A stretch of 64,000 nucleotides of DNA from an uncultured Paracoccaceae bacterium (GCA_943788135.1 CALSPC010000003.1:558001-622000); one strand, 5' to 3'. Shown: positions 40,281 through 49,140, numbered from the stretch's first letter. Program-made: numbers and translations. The notes: generated by a model from the letters alone, not told the origin.

Positions 40281-40474
40281 ATGCGTTACTTCTTTTTAGC
40301 TTTTTTGCTCTTAGGGTTTTCATCCTATGCAGTGGTACTGCTCAAGCTGTTTGTAAAATGGTAGAATCCTTAGGCGGTCAAATTGTTCAATGTAATTTTA
40401 TTATGAAACTTGATTTTTTAGATGGTGCAAAAAAACTCGAACCTCATCCTATCTATGCGGCTGTGAGTTATTAA
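40281..40474 (+). pseudogene. apt: 3' remnant of adenine phosphoribosyltransferase gene behind a signal-peptide-like leader
   Basis: From 40331 to 40474 one frame encodes 47 residues that align with the C-terminus of adenine phosphoribosyltransferase. They start SGTAQAVCKMVESLGG, equivalent to the end of the PRPP-binding loop, and continue QCNFIMKLDFLDGAKKLE. The first two thirds of apt, including the rest of the PRPP loop, are absent. In a different frame, 40281-40364 encodes 27 residues that look like a secretion signal (MRYFFLAFLLLGFSSYA), probably from another gene. The locus is read as a deletion product with its junction near 40330. Confidence 0.7.
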
Positions 40475-40626
40475 TCTAATGCGTTTTTAGTAACGTAAAG
40501 TCGCCATCCAAACAATGCCATCTGCAATTTAGAGGCTTTACTGAGGTCTATACGTTTTTTGGTTAAACTTGGAAGGAGTTGTTTGTTTAGCCGTGCTAAG
40601 ATTTTAAAAATTACTTTTGAATTCAT
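40471..40626 (-). CDS. small basic protein of 51 residues, flavobacterial type
   Basis: A short frame beginning MNSKVIFKILARLNKQLLPS, then LTKKRIDLSKASKLQMALFG and ending WRLYVTKNALD. The pattern of leucines and lysines and the end WRxYVTxxALD match, from memory, a small protein found in many Flavobacteriaceae next to housekeeping genes. I do not know its function. Its last four bases overlap the stop of the apt remnant on the other strand. No membrane segment is seen. Confidence 0.6.
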   Translation of the reverse strand: MNSKVIFKILARLNKQLLPSLTKKRIDLSKASKLQMALFGWRLYVTKNALD

Positions 40627-40701
40627 CAGCCAAAAATAGAAAATCTTATTCTAATTGTATATAAATTCCATAACTTAGATTTATCTTCGCAAAAAAAATA
40701 T

Positions 40702-41643
40702 ATGGTTATGGATATTGTTTTGATGCTGTTTGGATTTGGTCTTTTAGTTATAGGTGGTGAATTTCTGGTTCGTGCCTCTGTTGCCTTATCCTTGAAACTT
40801 AATGTTTCCAAAATGGTTATTGGACTCACAGTGGTGTCGTTTGCAACCTCACTTCCTGAGCTTTTAGTTAGTTTAAATGCCGCTTTGAACGGATCACCTT
40901 CGATTGCGATAAATAATGTGGTGGGCTCCAATATTGCCAATATAGGGATGGTTCTTGGTATCACTGCTGTGATGGGTACGATTTACATCGATAAAACATT
41001 TTATAAATTCACTTGGCCTGCATTGATTATTTTTTCACTTGCCTTTTATTTTTTCTTATATAATGATAATAAATTAGACGCTATCGAAGGAGCAGTTTTA
41101 TTTTTGAGTTTAATTTTATTTGTGATTTTATCTCTCAAAAAACCAAATGAAATCAATGAGGATAATGCTATGGATGCTTTATCATCAACCTCCAACTTTA
41201 AAATTTTAATATGGTTAAGCATTGGCGGTGTTGCCCTGTATTTCGGGGCCAAATGGCTCGTTGATGGTGCAGTTGTAATTGCTCAAAATATAGGGGTGAG
41301 TGAGGCCGTAATCTCGGTCTCTGTTATTGCTGTGGGGACTAGCATTCCTGAATTGGCGGCGTCTGTAGTTGCTATACTTCGAAATGAAAAAGCAATTTCT
41401 TTAGGAAATTTAATCGGCTCTAATATTTTTAATATCGGTTCTGTTCTCGGACTCACGGCAATGATTAAGCCTATTGTGGTTGAAGATCCTGAAATTTTGT
41501 CGAGAGATTTAATATGGATGTTGGTATTTGCTGCACTTTTATTACCTCTTGCATTAGTGTTGAAACGGCATCAACTTAAAAAGATCGAAGGGTTTTTGTT
41601 GGTGTTTCTGTATGGTGTTTTTATTTATATCGTATTTTCTTAA
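40702..41643 (+). CDS. calcium/sodium antiporter, CaCA family
   Basis: A 313-residue membrane protein with two homologous halves, each with about five helices and an alpha repeat. The first repeat has SFATSLPELLVSLNAAL and NVVGSNIANIG, and the second has AVGTSIPELAASVVAIL and NLIGSNIFNIGSVLGL. These acidic GTSxPE and GSNxxN motifs bind Ca2+ and Na+ in the YrbG/NCX family. It is likely an inner-membrane exchanger. It stands alone, convergent with hemD. Confidence 0.92.
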   Translation: MVMDIVLMLFGFGLLVIGGEFLVRASVALSLKLNVSKMVIGLTVVSFATSLPELLVSLNAALNGSPSIAINNVVGSNIANIGMVLGITAVMGTIYIDKTFYKFTWPALIIFSLAFYFFLYNDNKLDAIEGAVLFLSLILFVILSLKKPNEINEDNAMDALSSTSNFKILIWLSIGGVALYFGAKWLVDGAVVIAQNIGVSEAVISVSVIAVGTSIPELAASVVAILRNEKAISLGNLIGSNIFNIGSVLGLTAMIKPIVVEDPEILSRDLIWMLVFAALLLPLALVLKRHQLKKIEGFLLVFLYGVFIYIVFS

Positions 41644-41705
41644 AATGAACAGTTGTGATGGATACTTAGGGCCGTTGCTGTTATTTTTCAGTTCGCTCTG
41701 AAACT

Positions 41706-41735
41706 AAAAAAACCCACTCATTGAGCAGGTTTTTA
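41706..41735. terminator. weak bidirectional terminator between antiporter and hemD
   Basis: An imperfect stem (CC..CTC against GAG..GG with two mismatches) is flanked by A residues on the left and T residues on the right. It lies in the gap between two convergent genes and could serve both strands. Confidence 0.55.
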
Positions 41736-41754
41736 AAATCGTATAAAAGGAGAA

Positions 41755-42501
41755 TTATTTTTTATTCACGTTTTGAATGTATTTGTTTAGTGCCATAGTC
41801 ATTGAAGGCATCTCGCTTGTAGGCGCCGAAATGTCAACACGGAGTCCTTTGTTTTCTACGGCCTTAACGGTAGTATTTCCAAAAACAGCAATTCGTGTAT
41901 CGTTTTGTTTAAAGTCTGGAAAATTGTGAAACAAGGAATCGATTCCTGATGGACTGAAAAACACTAAAATATCATAATACACATCTGCTAAATCGGATAA
42001 ATCACTAATAACAGTGTTATAGAATACGGCTTGTTTCCATTTAACACCAAGTTCATTTAGCATTAAAGGTACAATAGGTTTTAGTTTGTCAGAAGACGGT
42101 AATAAAAATTTTTCGTCTTTATATTTTTTGATAAGCGGGGAAAGATCTTGAAAATTTCGTTTACCTACATAAATTTTACGTTTACGATAAACCACATATT
42201 TTTGTAAATAAAAGGCCACTGCTTCTGATTGACAAAAATACTTCATGCTGTCAGGCACTTTAAACCGCATTTCATCTGCAACTCTAAAAAAATGATCGAC
42301 AGCATTTCTACTGGTCATAATTATGGCAGTATAGCTTGAAAAATCAACTTTTTGTAACCGCACTTCTTTTGCAGTAACGCCTTCAACATGAATAAAAGGG
42401 CGAAAATCAATTTTCACTTTTTGTTTGTCTTGCAAATCAAAGTAAGGAGAGTTTTCTACTTTTGGTTCTGGCTGAGACACCAAAATTGTTTTTACTTTCA
42501 T
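41755..42501 (-). CDS. hemD: uroporphyrinogen-III synthase
   Basis: A 248-residue protein with the two-lobed HemD pattern: IIMTSRNAVDHFFRVADEM in the first lobe, FLLPSSDKLKPIVP and ILVFFSPSGIDSLFHNFPDF in the second, then IAVFGNTTVKAVENKG. HemD closes and rearranges hydroxymethylbilane to uroporphyrinogen III in haem synthesis. HemD sequences vary greatly, so confidence is below that of the other enzymes. It pairs with DUF4271 upstream, a common flavobacterial arrangement. Confidence 0.85.
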   Translation of the reverse strand: MKVKTILVSQPEPKVENSPYFDLQDKQKVKIDFRPFIHVEGVTAKEVRLQKVDFSSYTAIIMTSRNAVDHFFRVADEMRFKVPDSMKYFCQSEAVAFYLQKYVVYRKRKIYVGKRNFQDLSPLIKKYKDEKFLLPSSDKLKPIVPLMLNELGVKWKQAVFYNTVISDLSDLADVYYDILVFFSPSGIDSLFHNFPDFKQNDTRIAVFGNTTVKAVENKGLRVDISAPTSEMPSMTMALNKYIQNVNKK

Positions 42502-42534
42502 AGATCAATTACTCTAGAATGTTAATTTTATATC

Positions 42535-43182
42535 TTACGAAAACAGATTACATAAAATGATGTAAGGCCCAATTTCGAGTGCGCAAAGATACAAAATAAA
42601 ATAAAATAAATTATTGATTAGTAACTTTTGATATAATTTAATTGATTTGAGCATCCCAATCAATAAAATTAGCCCAGAAACAGATAAAATAAAAATCAAT
42701 AAAAAACGGTTGTTTGGAACACCATAAATTAGGATAGAATTTAAAAGAAGTAAAACGATTCCTAGAAAATTTAAGGAACTAACCTGTTGAAAAACATAGC
42801 TATGGAATAGTTTTTGGAGATCAAATAAAGTGCCAACTCCCAGTTCTATTAAAATCTTTACTAGTATAGCAGCTCCTAAGCCCGCTGATAGTTTTAGAAA
42901 TAACAAAGAATCGATCTCTATTTTTTTTACGTAGTCTTGGTATGTTAGTAAGCTAGTGAGCATGCCATTAATACAAAAATTCAAAAACAAAATAATATCA
43001 AAAGGATCTAAAAACTTGTGATCTTTCAGATGGATTCTCAAATAATTTGAATTCCCAACCAGTTTTAGAAGCGCTGTAAAGCGTTGCGGTTTTAGAGCCT
43101 TAGCAGTTACAATACTGGCCAGACTGACTACAATAATAGCTGTGTATAAATCATTAAATAGAACCGCTCTAAGCATATACAA
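42535..43182 (-). CDS. DUF4271 domain-containing membrane protein
   Basis: A 215-residue protein with about six hydrophobic helices. The sequence LLKLVGNSNYLRIHLKDHKFLDPFDII near the start, including FLDPFDI, fits DUF4271 of Bacteroidota. Its function is unknown. It precedes hemD by 33 bases on the same strand, so the two are probably co-transcribed. Confidence 0.8.
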   Translation of the reverse strand: MYMLRAVLFNDLYTAIIVVSLASIVTAKALKPQRFTALLKLVGNSNYLRIHLKDHKFLDPFDIILFLNFCINGMLTSLLTYQDYVKKIEIDSLLFLKLSAGLGAAILVKILIELGVGTLFDLQKLFHSYVFQQVSSLNFLGIVLLLLNSILIYGVPNNRFLLIFILSVSGLILLIGMLKSIKLYQKLLINNLFYFILYLCALEIGPYIILCNLFS

Positions 43183-43225
43183 AGCTATGAAGAAAATTTA
43201 TAAAAAGAGTCCGCCAAAAATAACT

Positions 43226-43233
43226 TACTTTTG
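43226..43233 (+). promoter_or_regulatory. putative -7 promoter element for the glycosyltransferase gene
   Basis: TACTTTTG fits TAnnTTTG and lies 18 bases before the ATG at 43252. It overlaps the longer TTG-started frame at 43231 and so supports the shorter start. Confidence 0.45.
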
Positions 43234-43251
43234 TTAAAATTTTTCTACTCA

Positions 43252-43977
43252 ATGCAAGATGCCATTGTCATCATACCAACCTATAACGAAAGTGAAAATA
43301 TAGAAGTTATCTTAACGGCTGTGTTTTCTCAGTACAATGAGGTTCATGTTTTGGTTGTAGATGATAATTCACCAGATCAAACTGCGCAAAAAGTAGAAGC
43401 CCTTCAAGCCACCTATGGCGAACGTCTTTTTTTGATAAAACGTAGTGGAAAACTAGGCTTAGGAACCGCTTATATTGAAGGCTTTAAATGGTGTTTAAGT
43501 CGCCATTATGAATTTATTTTCGAGATGGATGCCGATTTTTCTCATAACCCTAAGGATCTTAAGCTCCTATATGAAGCCTGTAAACACCAACATGCTGATG
43601 TGGCTGTGGGATCACGATATATCAAAGGAGTAAACGTAGTAAACTGGCCGTTGTCTAGAGTCTTACTCTCTTATGGCGCTTCTTTATATGTACGATTGAT
43701 TACAGGGATGAGCGTTCTAGATCCTACAGCAGGTTTTGTATGCTATAAGCGTAGTGTTCTGGAGTCGATTGATTTAAATGCGATTCGGTTTATTGGCTAT
43801 GCATTTCAGATTGAAATGAAATATACAGCCTACAAAAAAAACTTTAATATCAAAGAAATCCCAATTATCTTTACCGACAGACTTCATGGCGTTTCCAAAC
43901 TAAACAAAGGAATCATAAAAGAAGCTATTTTAGGCGTTATCAAAATGCGATTAAAAACAATTTTAGGAACATCATAA
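43252..43977 (+). CDS. polyprenol monophosphomannose synthase-type glycosyltransferase
   Basis: A 241-residue GT2 family enzyme that transfers a sugar, probably mannose, from its nucleotide to polyprenyl phosphate. Motifs are IIPTYNESENIEVI at the start, VLVVDDNSPDQTAQKVE and the metal-binding EMDADFSHNPKDL near residue 92. It lacks the C-terminal membrane domain seen in longer relatives. The next gene, a dihydroorotase, starts immediately after its stop. Confidence 0.88.
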   Translation: MQDAIVIIPTYNESENIEVILTAVFSQYNEVHVLVVDDNSPDQTAQKVEALQATYGERLFLIKRSGKLGLGTAYIEGFKWCLSRHYEFIFEMDADFSHNPKDLKLLYEACKHQHADVAVGSRYIKGVNVVNWPLSRVLLSYGASLYVRLITGMSVLDPTAGFVCYKRSVLESIDLNAIRFIGYAFQIEMKYTAYKKNFNIKEIPIIFTDRLHGVSKLNKGIIKEAILGVIKMRLKTILGTS

Positions 43978-45324
43978 ATGAATAAAAAATCTATACTCAT
44001 AAAAAATGCTCGTATTGTTAATGAAGGCACAATCTTCGAAGGCGATGTATTAATTGAGGACCAGTATATCAAAGAAATTGCAAGCTCTATAAGTGTCAAA
44101 AGCTCAAATGTGACGGTAATTGATGCCGAAAATAATTACCTTATTCCAGGTGTTATTGACGATCAAGTTCATTTTAGAGAGCCCGGATTGACTCATAAAG
44201 CAACCATTGAAACCGAGTCGAAAGCAGCGATTGCTGGAGGAATTACTTCCTTTATCGAAATGCCAAATACCAGTCCGCAAGCCACCACCATTGATAAACT
44301 TGAAGATAAGTTTCAAATTGCAGCCCAGACCTCTTCGGCAAACTATTCATTTATGTTTGGAGGTACTAATGATAATTTAGAGGAAATATTAAAAGTAGAC
44401 CCGCTGAAAGTTGCAGGGCTTAAACTGTTTCTAGGGTCTTCAACAGGAAATATGCTTGTAGATAATCCAGAGGTCCTTGAAACCATATTTAAAAGTACAG
44501 ACTTATTAATCTCAGTACATTGCGAAGATGAAGAAACAATCAAACAAAATACAGCCAAATATCTTGAAACCTATGGCGAGGACATCCCAATCAAATGTCA
44601 CCCCGAAATAAGAAGTGAAGAGGCGTGTTATATATCTTCTTCAAAAGCTATTCAATTGGCCAAAAAAACGGGAGCTCGATTACATGTATTTCATCTTTCA
44701 ACGGCTAAGGAGACGGCCTTATTTTCTAACAAGAAAGCTTTAAAAGATAAGAAAATTACTGCTGAAGTTTGTATTCACCACCTTTGGTTCTCAGATCAGG
44801 ATTATGAGAAAAAAGGGACATTGATCAAATGGAATCCAGCCGTAAAATCAGTTGAAGATAGAGCAGCGTTGTGGAAAGCACTTCTAAATGACAAGATTGA
44901 TGTGATTGCTTCTGATCATGCGCCACATACTTTGGAGGAAAAATCAAATACTTATACCAAAGCGCCTTCTGGAGGACCCTTAGTACAACATGCATTAGTT
45001 GCTATGATGGAGGCACACCACAATGGAAAAATAACGATTGAAAAAATGGTTGAAAAAATGTGTCACAACCCTGCAATTCTATTTCAAATTGAAAAAAGAG
45101 GTTATATCAAGGAAGGGTATTATGCAGACCTAGTATTGGTAAACCCAAATAACCCTTGGACAGTAAATAAGGACAATATACTGTATAAATGTGCGTGGTC
45201 GCCATTCGAAGGTTCAACCTTTAAGTCCAGAGTTACTCATACCATTCTAAATGGTACAGTTGTTTATGAAAATGCAAAATTTACAAATCAAAAAGCAGCA
45301 ATGCGTCTAACCTTCAACAGATGA
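43978..45324 (+). CDS. pyrC: dihydroorotase
   Basis: A 448-residue amidohydrolase that closes carbamoyl aspartate to dihydroorotate in pyrimidine synthesis. The first metal motif is DDQVHFREPGLTHKA near residue 55. It also has LKLFLGSSTGNM, VHCEDEETI, HVFHLSTAKE and the catalytic ASDHAPHTLEEK near residue 306. The form resembles the longer class I type rather than E. coli PyrC, so pyrC is used loosely. It overlaps the next gene by four bases. Confidence 0.92.
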   Translation: MNKKSILIKNARIVNEGTIFEGDVLIEDQYIKEIASSISVKSSNVTVIDAENNYLIPGVIDDQVHFREPGLTHKATIETESKAAIAGGITSFIEMPNTSPQATTIDKLEDKFQIAAQTSSANYSFMFGGTNDNLEEILKVDPLKVAGLKLFLGSSTGNMLVDNPEVLETIFKSTDLLISVHCEDEETIKQNTAKYLETYGEDIPIKCHPEIRSEEACYISSSKAIQLAKKTGARLHVFHLSTAKETALFSNKKALKDKKITAEVCIHHLWFSDQDYEKKGTLIKWNPAVKSVEDRAALWKALLNDKIDVIASDHAPHTLEEKSNTYTKAPSGGPLVQHALVAMMEAHHNGKITIEKMVEKMCHNPAILFQIEKRGYIKEGYYADLVLVNPNNPWTVNKDNILYKCAWSPFEGSTFKSRVTHTILNGTVVYENAKFTNQKAAMRLTFNR

Positions 45325-45806
45325 AAACGAGTCTTTTAGTAGCGTTTGCTGTTGTGTTTATGGCTTGTGAAAACAAAGCGATGAAAAAGCCCTCTAATTT
45401 GATTTCAGAGGATCAAATGGCGGCTATTTTATATGATATGATCCTCATTAACTCCGCGAAAGGCATCAATAAGCAATTGTTGGAGAAGAATATCAAAAAT
45501 CCTGAAAAATATATTTATAAAATATATAATATCGATAGCCTTCAGTTTGTAGAAAGTAACGCCTATTATACCTATAAAAGCGATAGTTATAAAGCCATTT
45601 ATGAGAAAATTGAGAAGAAATTAGAGGCTCAAAAAAAGGTTTATGAAGCTTTGGCAGCGGAAGAAAAACGGGTAAAGGATTCTTTGAAAAAAAATAGGAG
45701 ACCAAAACTAGACACCTTGAACCTAAAGCGTCAAAAACAAATTGAAGCGAAGCTTAAACGGTCTTTGAGAAAAGTTGACACACTTCAGAAACTTCCTCAG
45801 AAATAG
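45321..45806 (+). CDS. DUF4296 domain lipoprotein
   Basis: A 161-residue protein with a lipoprotein signal (LVAFAVVFMACEN, Cys about residue 16) and the DUF4296 core SEDQMAAILYDMILINSAKG. The C-terminal third is very rich in lysine and leucine and probably helical. Function is unknown. It overlaps the dihydroorotase stop by four bases, and its 3' end overlaps the epimerase on the other strand by 53 bases. Confidence 0.8.
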   Translation: MKTSLLVAFAVVFMACENKAMKKPSNLISEDQMAAILYDMILINSAKGINKQLLEKNIKNPEKYIYKIYNIDSLQFVESNAYYTYKSDSYKAIYEKIEKKLEAQKKVYEALAAEEKRVKDSLKKNRRPKLDTLNLKRQKQIEAKLKRSLRKVDTLQKLPQK

Positions 45807-46758
45807 GTTTGAATTTAAAAGCCGTATTGGTTTTTAAAAATTTATCCGAACTATAGTAGCTTTTTTTGGTTAAGGTTTTGCACAAATTCTTTGTGAGTTT
45901 CCTTTTTTTTCCCGTCAACAGATGAGTTAGCCAATCCAAACGCCAAGCGATAGAAAGCACAAAATTACCCACAGCTTTTTGCGGCGGATGTTGGTTTAGC
46001 CCTTTTGAGATTAGTGTTAAGAGCTCTAAAAATGAGATATTTTCGGCAACCATAATATAGCGTTCATTTTTGAGGTCACTATTCATAAGGAAAATCATAC
46101 TCTTTATAACATCTCCAACAGCGACATATCCCGAAACTCCTGAAGTATAGTGTTTTAGCCCTTTATAGACGCGTTTAAATAAAAGACCGCTACCCGAATC
46201 AAAAAATCCAGGTCCTAAAATCACACCCGGGTTTACAATAACACTTGGTACCCCTTCTTGAATCCCACGCCAAACTTCCATTTCAGCTTCGTGTTTTGTC
46301 ATTGCATACACACTCTGGCTGTCTTCTGAACTCCAGTTTGTATCTTCCGTAATTTTCACAGGATCAAAGCCCAGAGTTGCAATAGAACTCACATAGCACA
46401 ATTTCTGAACTCCATTAATGATACTAAGGTTTACAATGTTTGCAGTACCTGTAACATTAGTTTTTCGGAGTTTATAATAAGCGCTTGGGTCAAAAGAAAT
46501 TAAGGCTGCACAATGGTACACATGAGTAACACCTTCGAATGCAGTTTCTAGTTTTGGAAGGTCTTCTAAGTCTGCTTCTAACCATTCAATTCTGTTAAAG
46601 AAATCATCACCCTGATTGCTGTAAAATGAGAATACTGTTTTGACCTTTTCAATGGTTTGTTTGGTTCGATATAGGGCGCGAATCTTGAGTTGTGACTTGC
46701 TAAGTTCAAACAACAAATGACTGCCTACTAATCCTGTACCCCCCGTGACTAAAACCAT
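45754..46758 (-). CDS. NAD-dependent epimerase/dehydratase family protein
   Basis: A 334-residue extended short-chain dehydrogenase with the nucleotide loop VLVTGGTGLVGSHLLFEL at the start and the catalytic YxxxK in VYAMTKHEAE near residue 150. The substrate is not deducible, and relatives act on sugar nucleotides, flavonoids or steroids. The last 53 bases overlap the DUF4296 gene tail to tail. It is divergent from tyrS. Confidence 0.85.
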   Translation of the reverse strand: MVLVTGGTGLVGSHLLFELSKSQLKIRALYRTKQTIEKVKTVFSFYSNQGDDFFNRIEWLEADLEDLPKLETAFEGVTHVYHCAALISFDPSAYYKLRKTNVTGTANIVNLSIINGVQKLCYVSSIATLGFDPVKITEDTNWSSEDSQSVYAMTKHEAEMEVWRGIQEGVPSVIVNPGVILGPGFFDSGSGLLFKRVYKGLKHYTSGVSGYVAVGDVIKSMIFLMNSDLKNERYIMVAENISFLELLTLISKGLNQHPPQKAVGNFVLSIAWRLDWLTHLLTGKKRKLTKNLCKTLTKKSYYSSDKFLKTNTAFKFKPISEEVSEVCQLFSKTV

Positions 46759-46804
46759 AGCACTAAATTACTATTTTTTCTTTTCCCATCACTAACGAAA
46801 CTGT

Positions 46805-46812
46805 TATCTTTG
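46805..46812 (+). promoter_or_regulatory. putative -7 promoter element for tyrS
   Basis: TATCTTTG fits TAnnTTTG exactly and is 20 bases before the tyrS start, in a 74-base divergent gap. Confidence 0.5.
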
Positions 46813-46832
46813 TCTTAATTAAATTTATAATA

Positions 46833-48128
46833 ATGGCCAGTAATTTTATTGAAGTGTTACGTTGGAGAGGAATGATCCATGATGTTATGCCTGGAGCAGA
46901 AGACCATTTGATGGAGCAAATGCGAAGTGCTTATGTTGGTTTTGATCCTACAGCCGACTCTTTACATATCGGAAATTTGGTTCCAATTATGCTTTTGGCG
47001 CATTACCAGCAGTGTGGACATAAACCCTTTGCCTTAGTAGGCGGGGCAACAGGAATGATTGGAGATCCCTCTGGGAAATCTACTGAACGTAACTTTTTAG
47101 ACGAAAAAACACTGCGGCACAACCAAGAAGCGATCAAACAACAACTTGCTCATTTTCTAGATTTTGATAACGGTGAAAAAAACGCCGCAGTCCTTGTCAA
47201 TAACTATGACTGGATGAAAGATTTTTCCTTTTTAGATTTTATTAGAGACGTTGGAAAACATATTACGGTCAATTATATGATGGCCAAAGATTCTGTAAAA
47301 AATAGAATTTCTTCAGAAAGTGCTGATGGGATGAGTTTTACAGAGTTTACCTATCAACTCGTTCAGGGTTATGATTTCTTGCATTTATTTAAAGCACATG
47401 ACTGCACCATTCAAATGGGTGGAAGTGACCAATGGGGGAACATCACCACTGGAACAGAGCTAATTAGACGTGTGGGCAATGGAAAAGGATTTGCCATTAC
47501 CTGCCCTTTAATCACTAAATCAGATGGCTCTAAATTTGGTAAAAGTGAAGGTGGAAATGTGTGGTTAGATGCCAAACGAACCTCACCTTATAAGTTTTAT
47601 CAATATTGGTTAAACTCGTCTGATGAAGATGCTGAGAAATACATTAAAATATTTACGTTTTTAGAAGAACAAGAGATCAAGTCTCTTGTAGAAACGCATA
47701 CAGAACAACCGCATTTAAGACAACTCCAAAAACGATTGGCACAAGAAATCACCACGATGGTTCACAGCCAAGCTGATTTTGAAAATGCCGAAAAAGCCTC
47801 TACCATTTTATACAGTAAATCGTTCAAAGCCGATATTCAAACTTTGGATGAAACTACGTTTTTAGATGTTTTTGAAGGGGTCCCAACCGCTGAGGTTTCA
47901 AAGTCGCTTTTACAATCTGGATTGGATATGATCGCTGCGTTGTCTGCTGAGACCAATTTTTTAGCCTCCAATGGTGAAGCACGTCGTGCGTTAAAAGAAA
48001 ATTCAATTTCGGTAAACAAAGAAAAAGTAGGGGAGGACTATAAAATATCAAGTGCAGACTTGATCAATGACACCTATGTGATCATCAATCGTGGCAAACG
48101 TAGCACCTTTATCATTCGAGTGGTTTAA
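46833..48128 (+). CDS. tyrS: tyrosine--tRNA ligase
   Basis: A 431-residue class I synthetase. It has the HIGH counterpart HIGN in DPTADSLHIGNLVPIML, the tyrosine-binding TYQLVQGYDFLHLF, MGGSDQWGNITTG and the KMSKS counterpart KFGKS in SKFGKSEGGN near residue 233. A C-terminal S4 domain (ASNGEARRALKENSISVNKE) binds the tRNA. It overlaps the acyltransferase on the other strand by four bases. Confidence 0.96.
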   Translation: MASNFIEVLRWRGMIHDVMPGAEDHLMEQMRSAYVGFDPTADSLHIGNLVPIMLLAHYQQCGHKPFALVGGATGMIGDPSGKSTERNFLDEKTLRHNQEAIKQQLAHFLDFDNGEKNAAVLVNNYDWMKDFSFLDFIRDVGKHITVNYMMAKDSVKNRISSESADGMSFTEFTYQLVQGYDFLHLFKAHDCTIQMGGSDQWGNITTGTELIRRVGNGKGFAITCPLITKSDGSKFGKSEGGNVWLDAKRTSPYKFYQYWLNSSDEDAEKYIKIFTFLEEQEIKSLVETHTEQPHLRQLQKRLAQEITTMVHSQADFENAEKASTILYSKSFKADIQTLDETTFLDVFEGVPTAEVSKSLLQSGLDMIAALSAETNFLASNGEARRALKENSISVNKEKVGEDYKISSADLINDTYVIINRGKRSTFIIRVV

Positions 48129-49105
48129 AGTACCATCAAATTACAACCTCTGATATCAGACTGGTCAAAGCGTCCTAAGATTTCAAAGCGTCCATCGGAC
48201 TTTAGTTTACCCAAATCTTGAGTGGCAATAAACGCACAAGAATTCACATTGGCTAAATCAATAATATTGATCCCACCTGATCTTCCATCAGTTTGAATGC
48301 AAAGTGCATCTTCAGGATCTCTTGTTAATATTTTCATCCAAGCTGGAGTTTCAAAAAGACCTTTCCCTTTAGAGTAGGCTTGTGACAGCAACTCCGTCAT
48401 GCCGTATTCGCTATGAATGGTATCCACGCCAAATCCGGATTTTAGAAGGGCGTGCAATTCTGATTTTACAAGTTCTTTTCGTTGACCTTTCATGCCGCCA
48501 GTTTCCATCACGATGGTGTGTTTTAGTTCAAATGAATACGCTTCAATCAAATCTAACAACGCATAAGAAACGCCGATAAGCAAGGTTTTTTGACCTTGGG
48601 CCTCGAGCGTTAATAAGGTGTTTTTTAAAGCCTCTAAATCGTGTAAATAAAATCCGCTTTCGGGCTGTTTGGACTGTGCAATCATGTCATTCGCCATATA
48701 GACCAAAGAGGACCCTTCACGCTCTAAATATGAGGGTAACAAGGCCAAAACCGCATAGTCGTCGATGTTTCCATAAAACGAATCAAAACCACGCCTAAAG
48801 CTTTGTTTATAAACCTCCAAATCACTCACATGGTGTTTGCTCACGATGCTGCCTGTGGTCCCGCTACTTGTAAAAGTGGCTTCGACAGCTTGGTTGGTAG
48901 ATACTATGGTGCGAGTTTTAAAAAATTCAATCGGTAAAAATGGAATTTCCTCAATAGAATGTATATCACTTGGATGTTTGTAGAGTAAATCACAAAATGA
49001 TCGATATACCCCGTTATGCTCAAATTGAAATTTGAAAATGGCTAAAGCAACGGCTTTAAAATCGGCTTCGGATTGGATGTTGAAAATTAAATCTGTGGCA
49101 ATCAT
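48125..49105 (-). CDS. LuxE/PaaK-like acyl-protein synthetase domain protein
   Basis: A 326-residue protein of the ANL adenylating group, LuxE type. It shows the ATP phosphate loop TFTSSGTTGSIVSKHH near residue 95 and HSEYGMTELLSQAYSKGKG near residue 230, the usual adenylate-binding region. In luminous bacteria LuxE activates fatty acids, but no lux or reductase partner genes are here, so the substrate is open. The start at 49105 is used because a -7 element overlaps the longer frame. Confidence 0.78.
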   Translation of the reverse strand: MIATDLIFNIQSEADFKAVALAIFKFQFEHNGVYRSFCDLLYKHPSDIHSIEEIPFLPIEFFKTRTIVSTNQAVEATFTSSGTTGSIVSKHHVSDLEVYKQSFRRGFDSFYGNIDDYAVLALLPSYLEREGSSLVYMANDMIAQSKQPESGFYLHDLEALKNTLLTLEAQGQKTLLIGVSYALLDLIEAYSFELKHTIVMETGGMKGQRKELVKSELHALLKSGFGVDTIHSEYGMTELLSQAYSKGKGLFETPAWMKILTRDPEDALCIQTDGRSGGINIIDLANVNSCAFIATQDLGKLKSDGRFEILGRFDQSDIRGCNLMVL

Positions 49106-49123
49106 ATAAGTACTATTCCAATA

Positions 49124-49131
49124 CAAAAATA
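49124..49131 (-). promoter_or_regulatory. putative -7 promoter element for the LuxE-like gene
   Basis: On the minus strand this reads TATTTTTG, a match to TAnnTTTG, 18 bases before the chosen start at 49105. Confidence 0.45.
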
Positions 49132-49140
49132 GCTAAAAAT

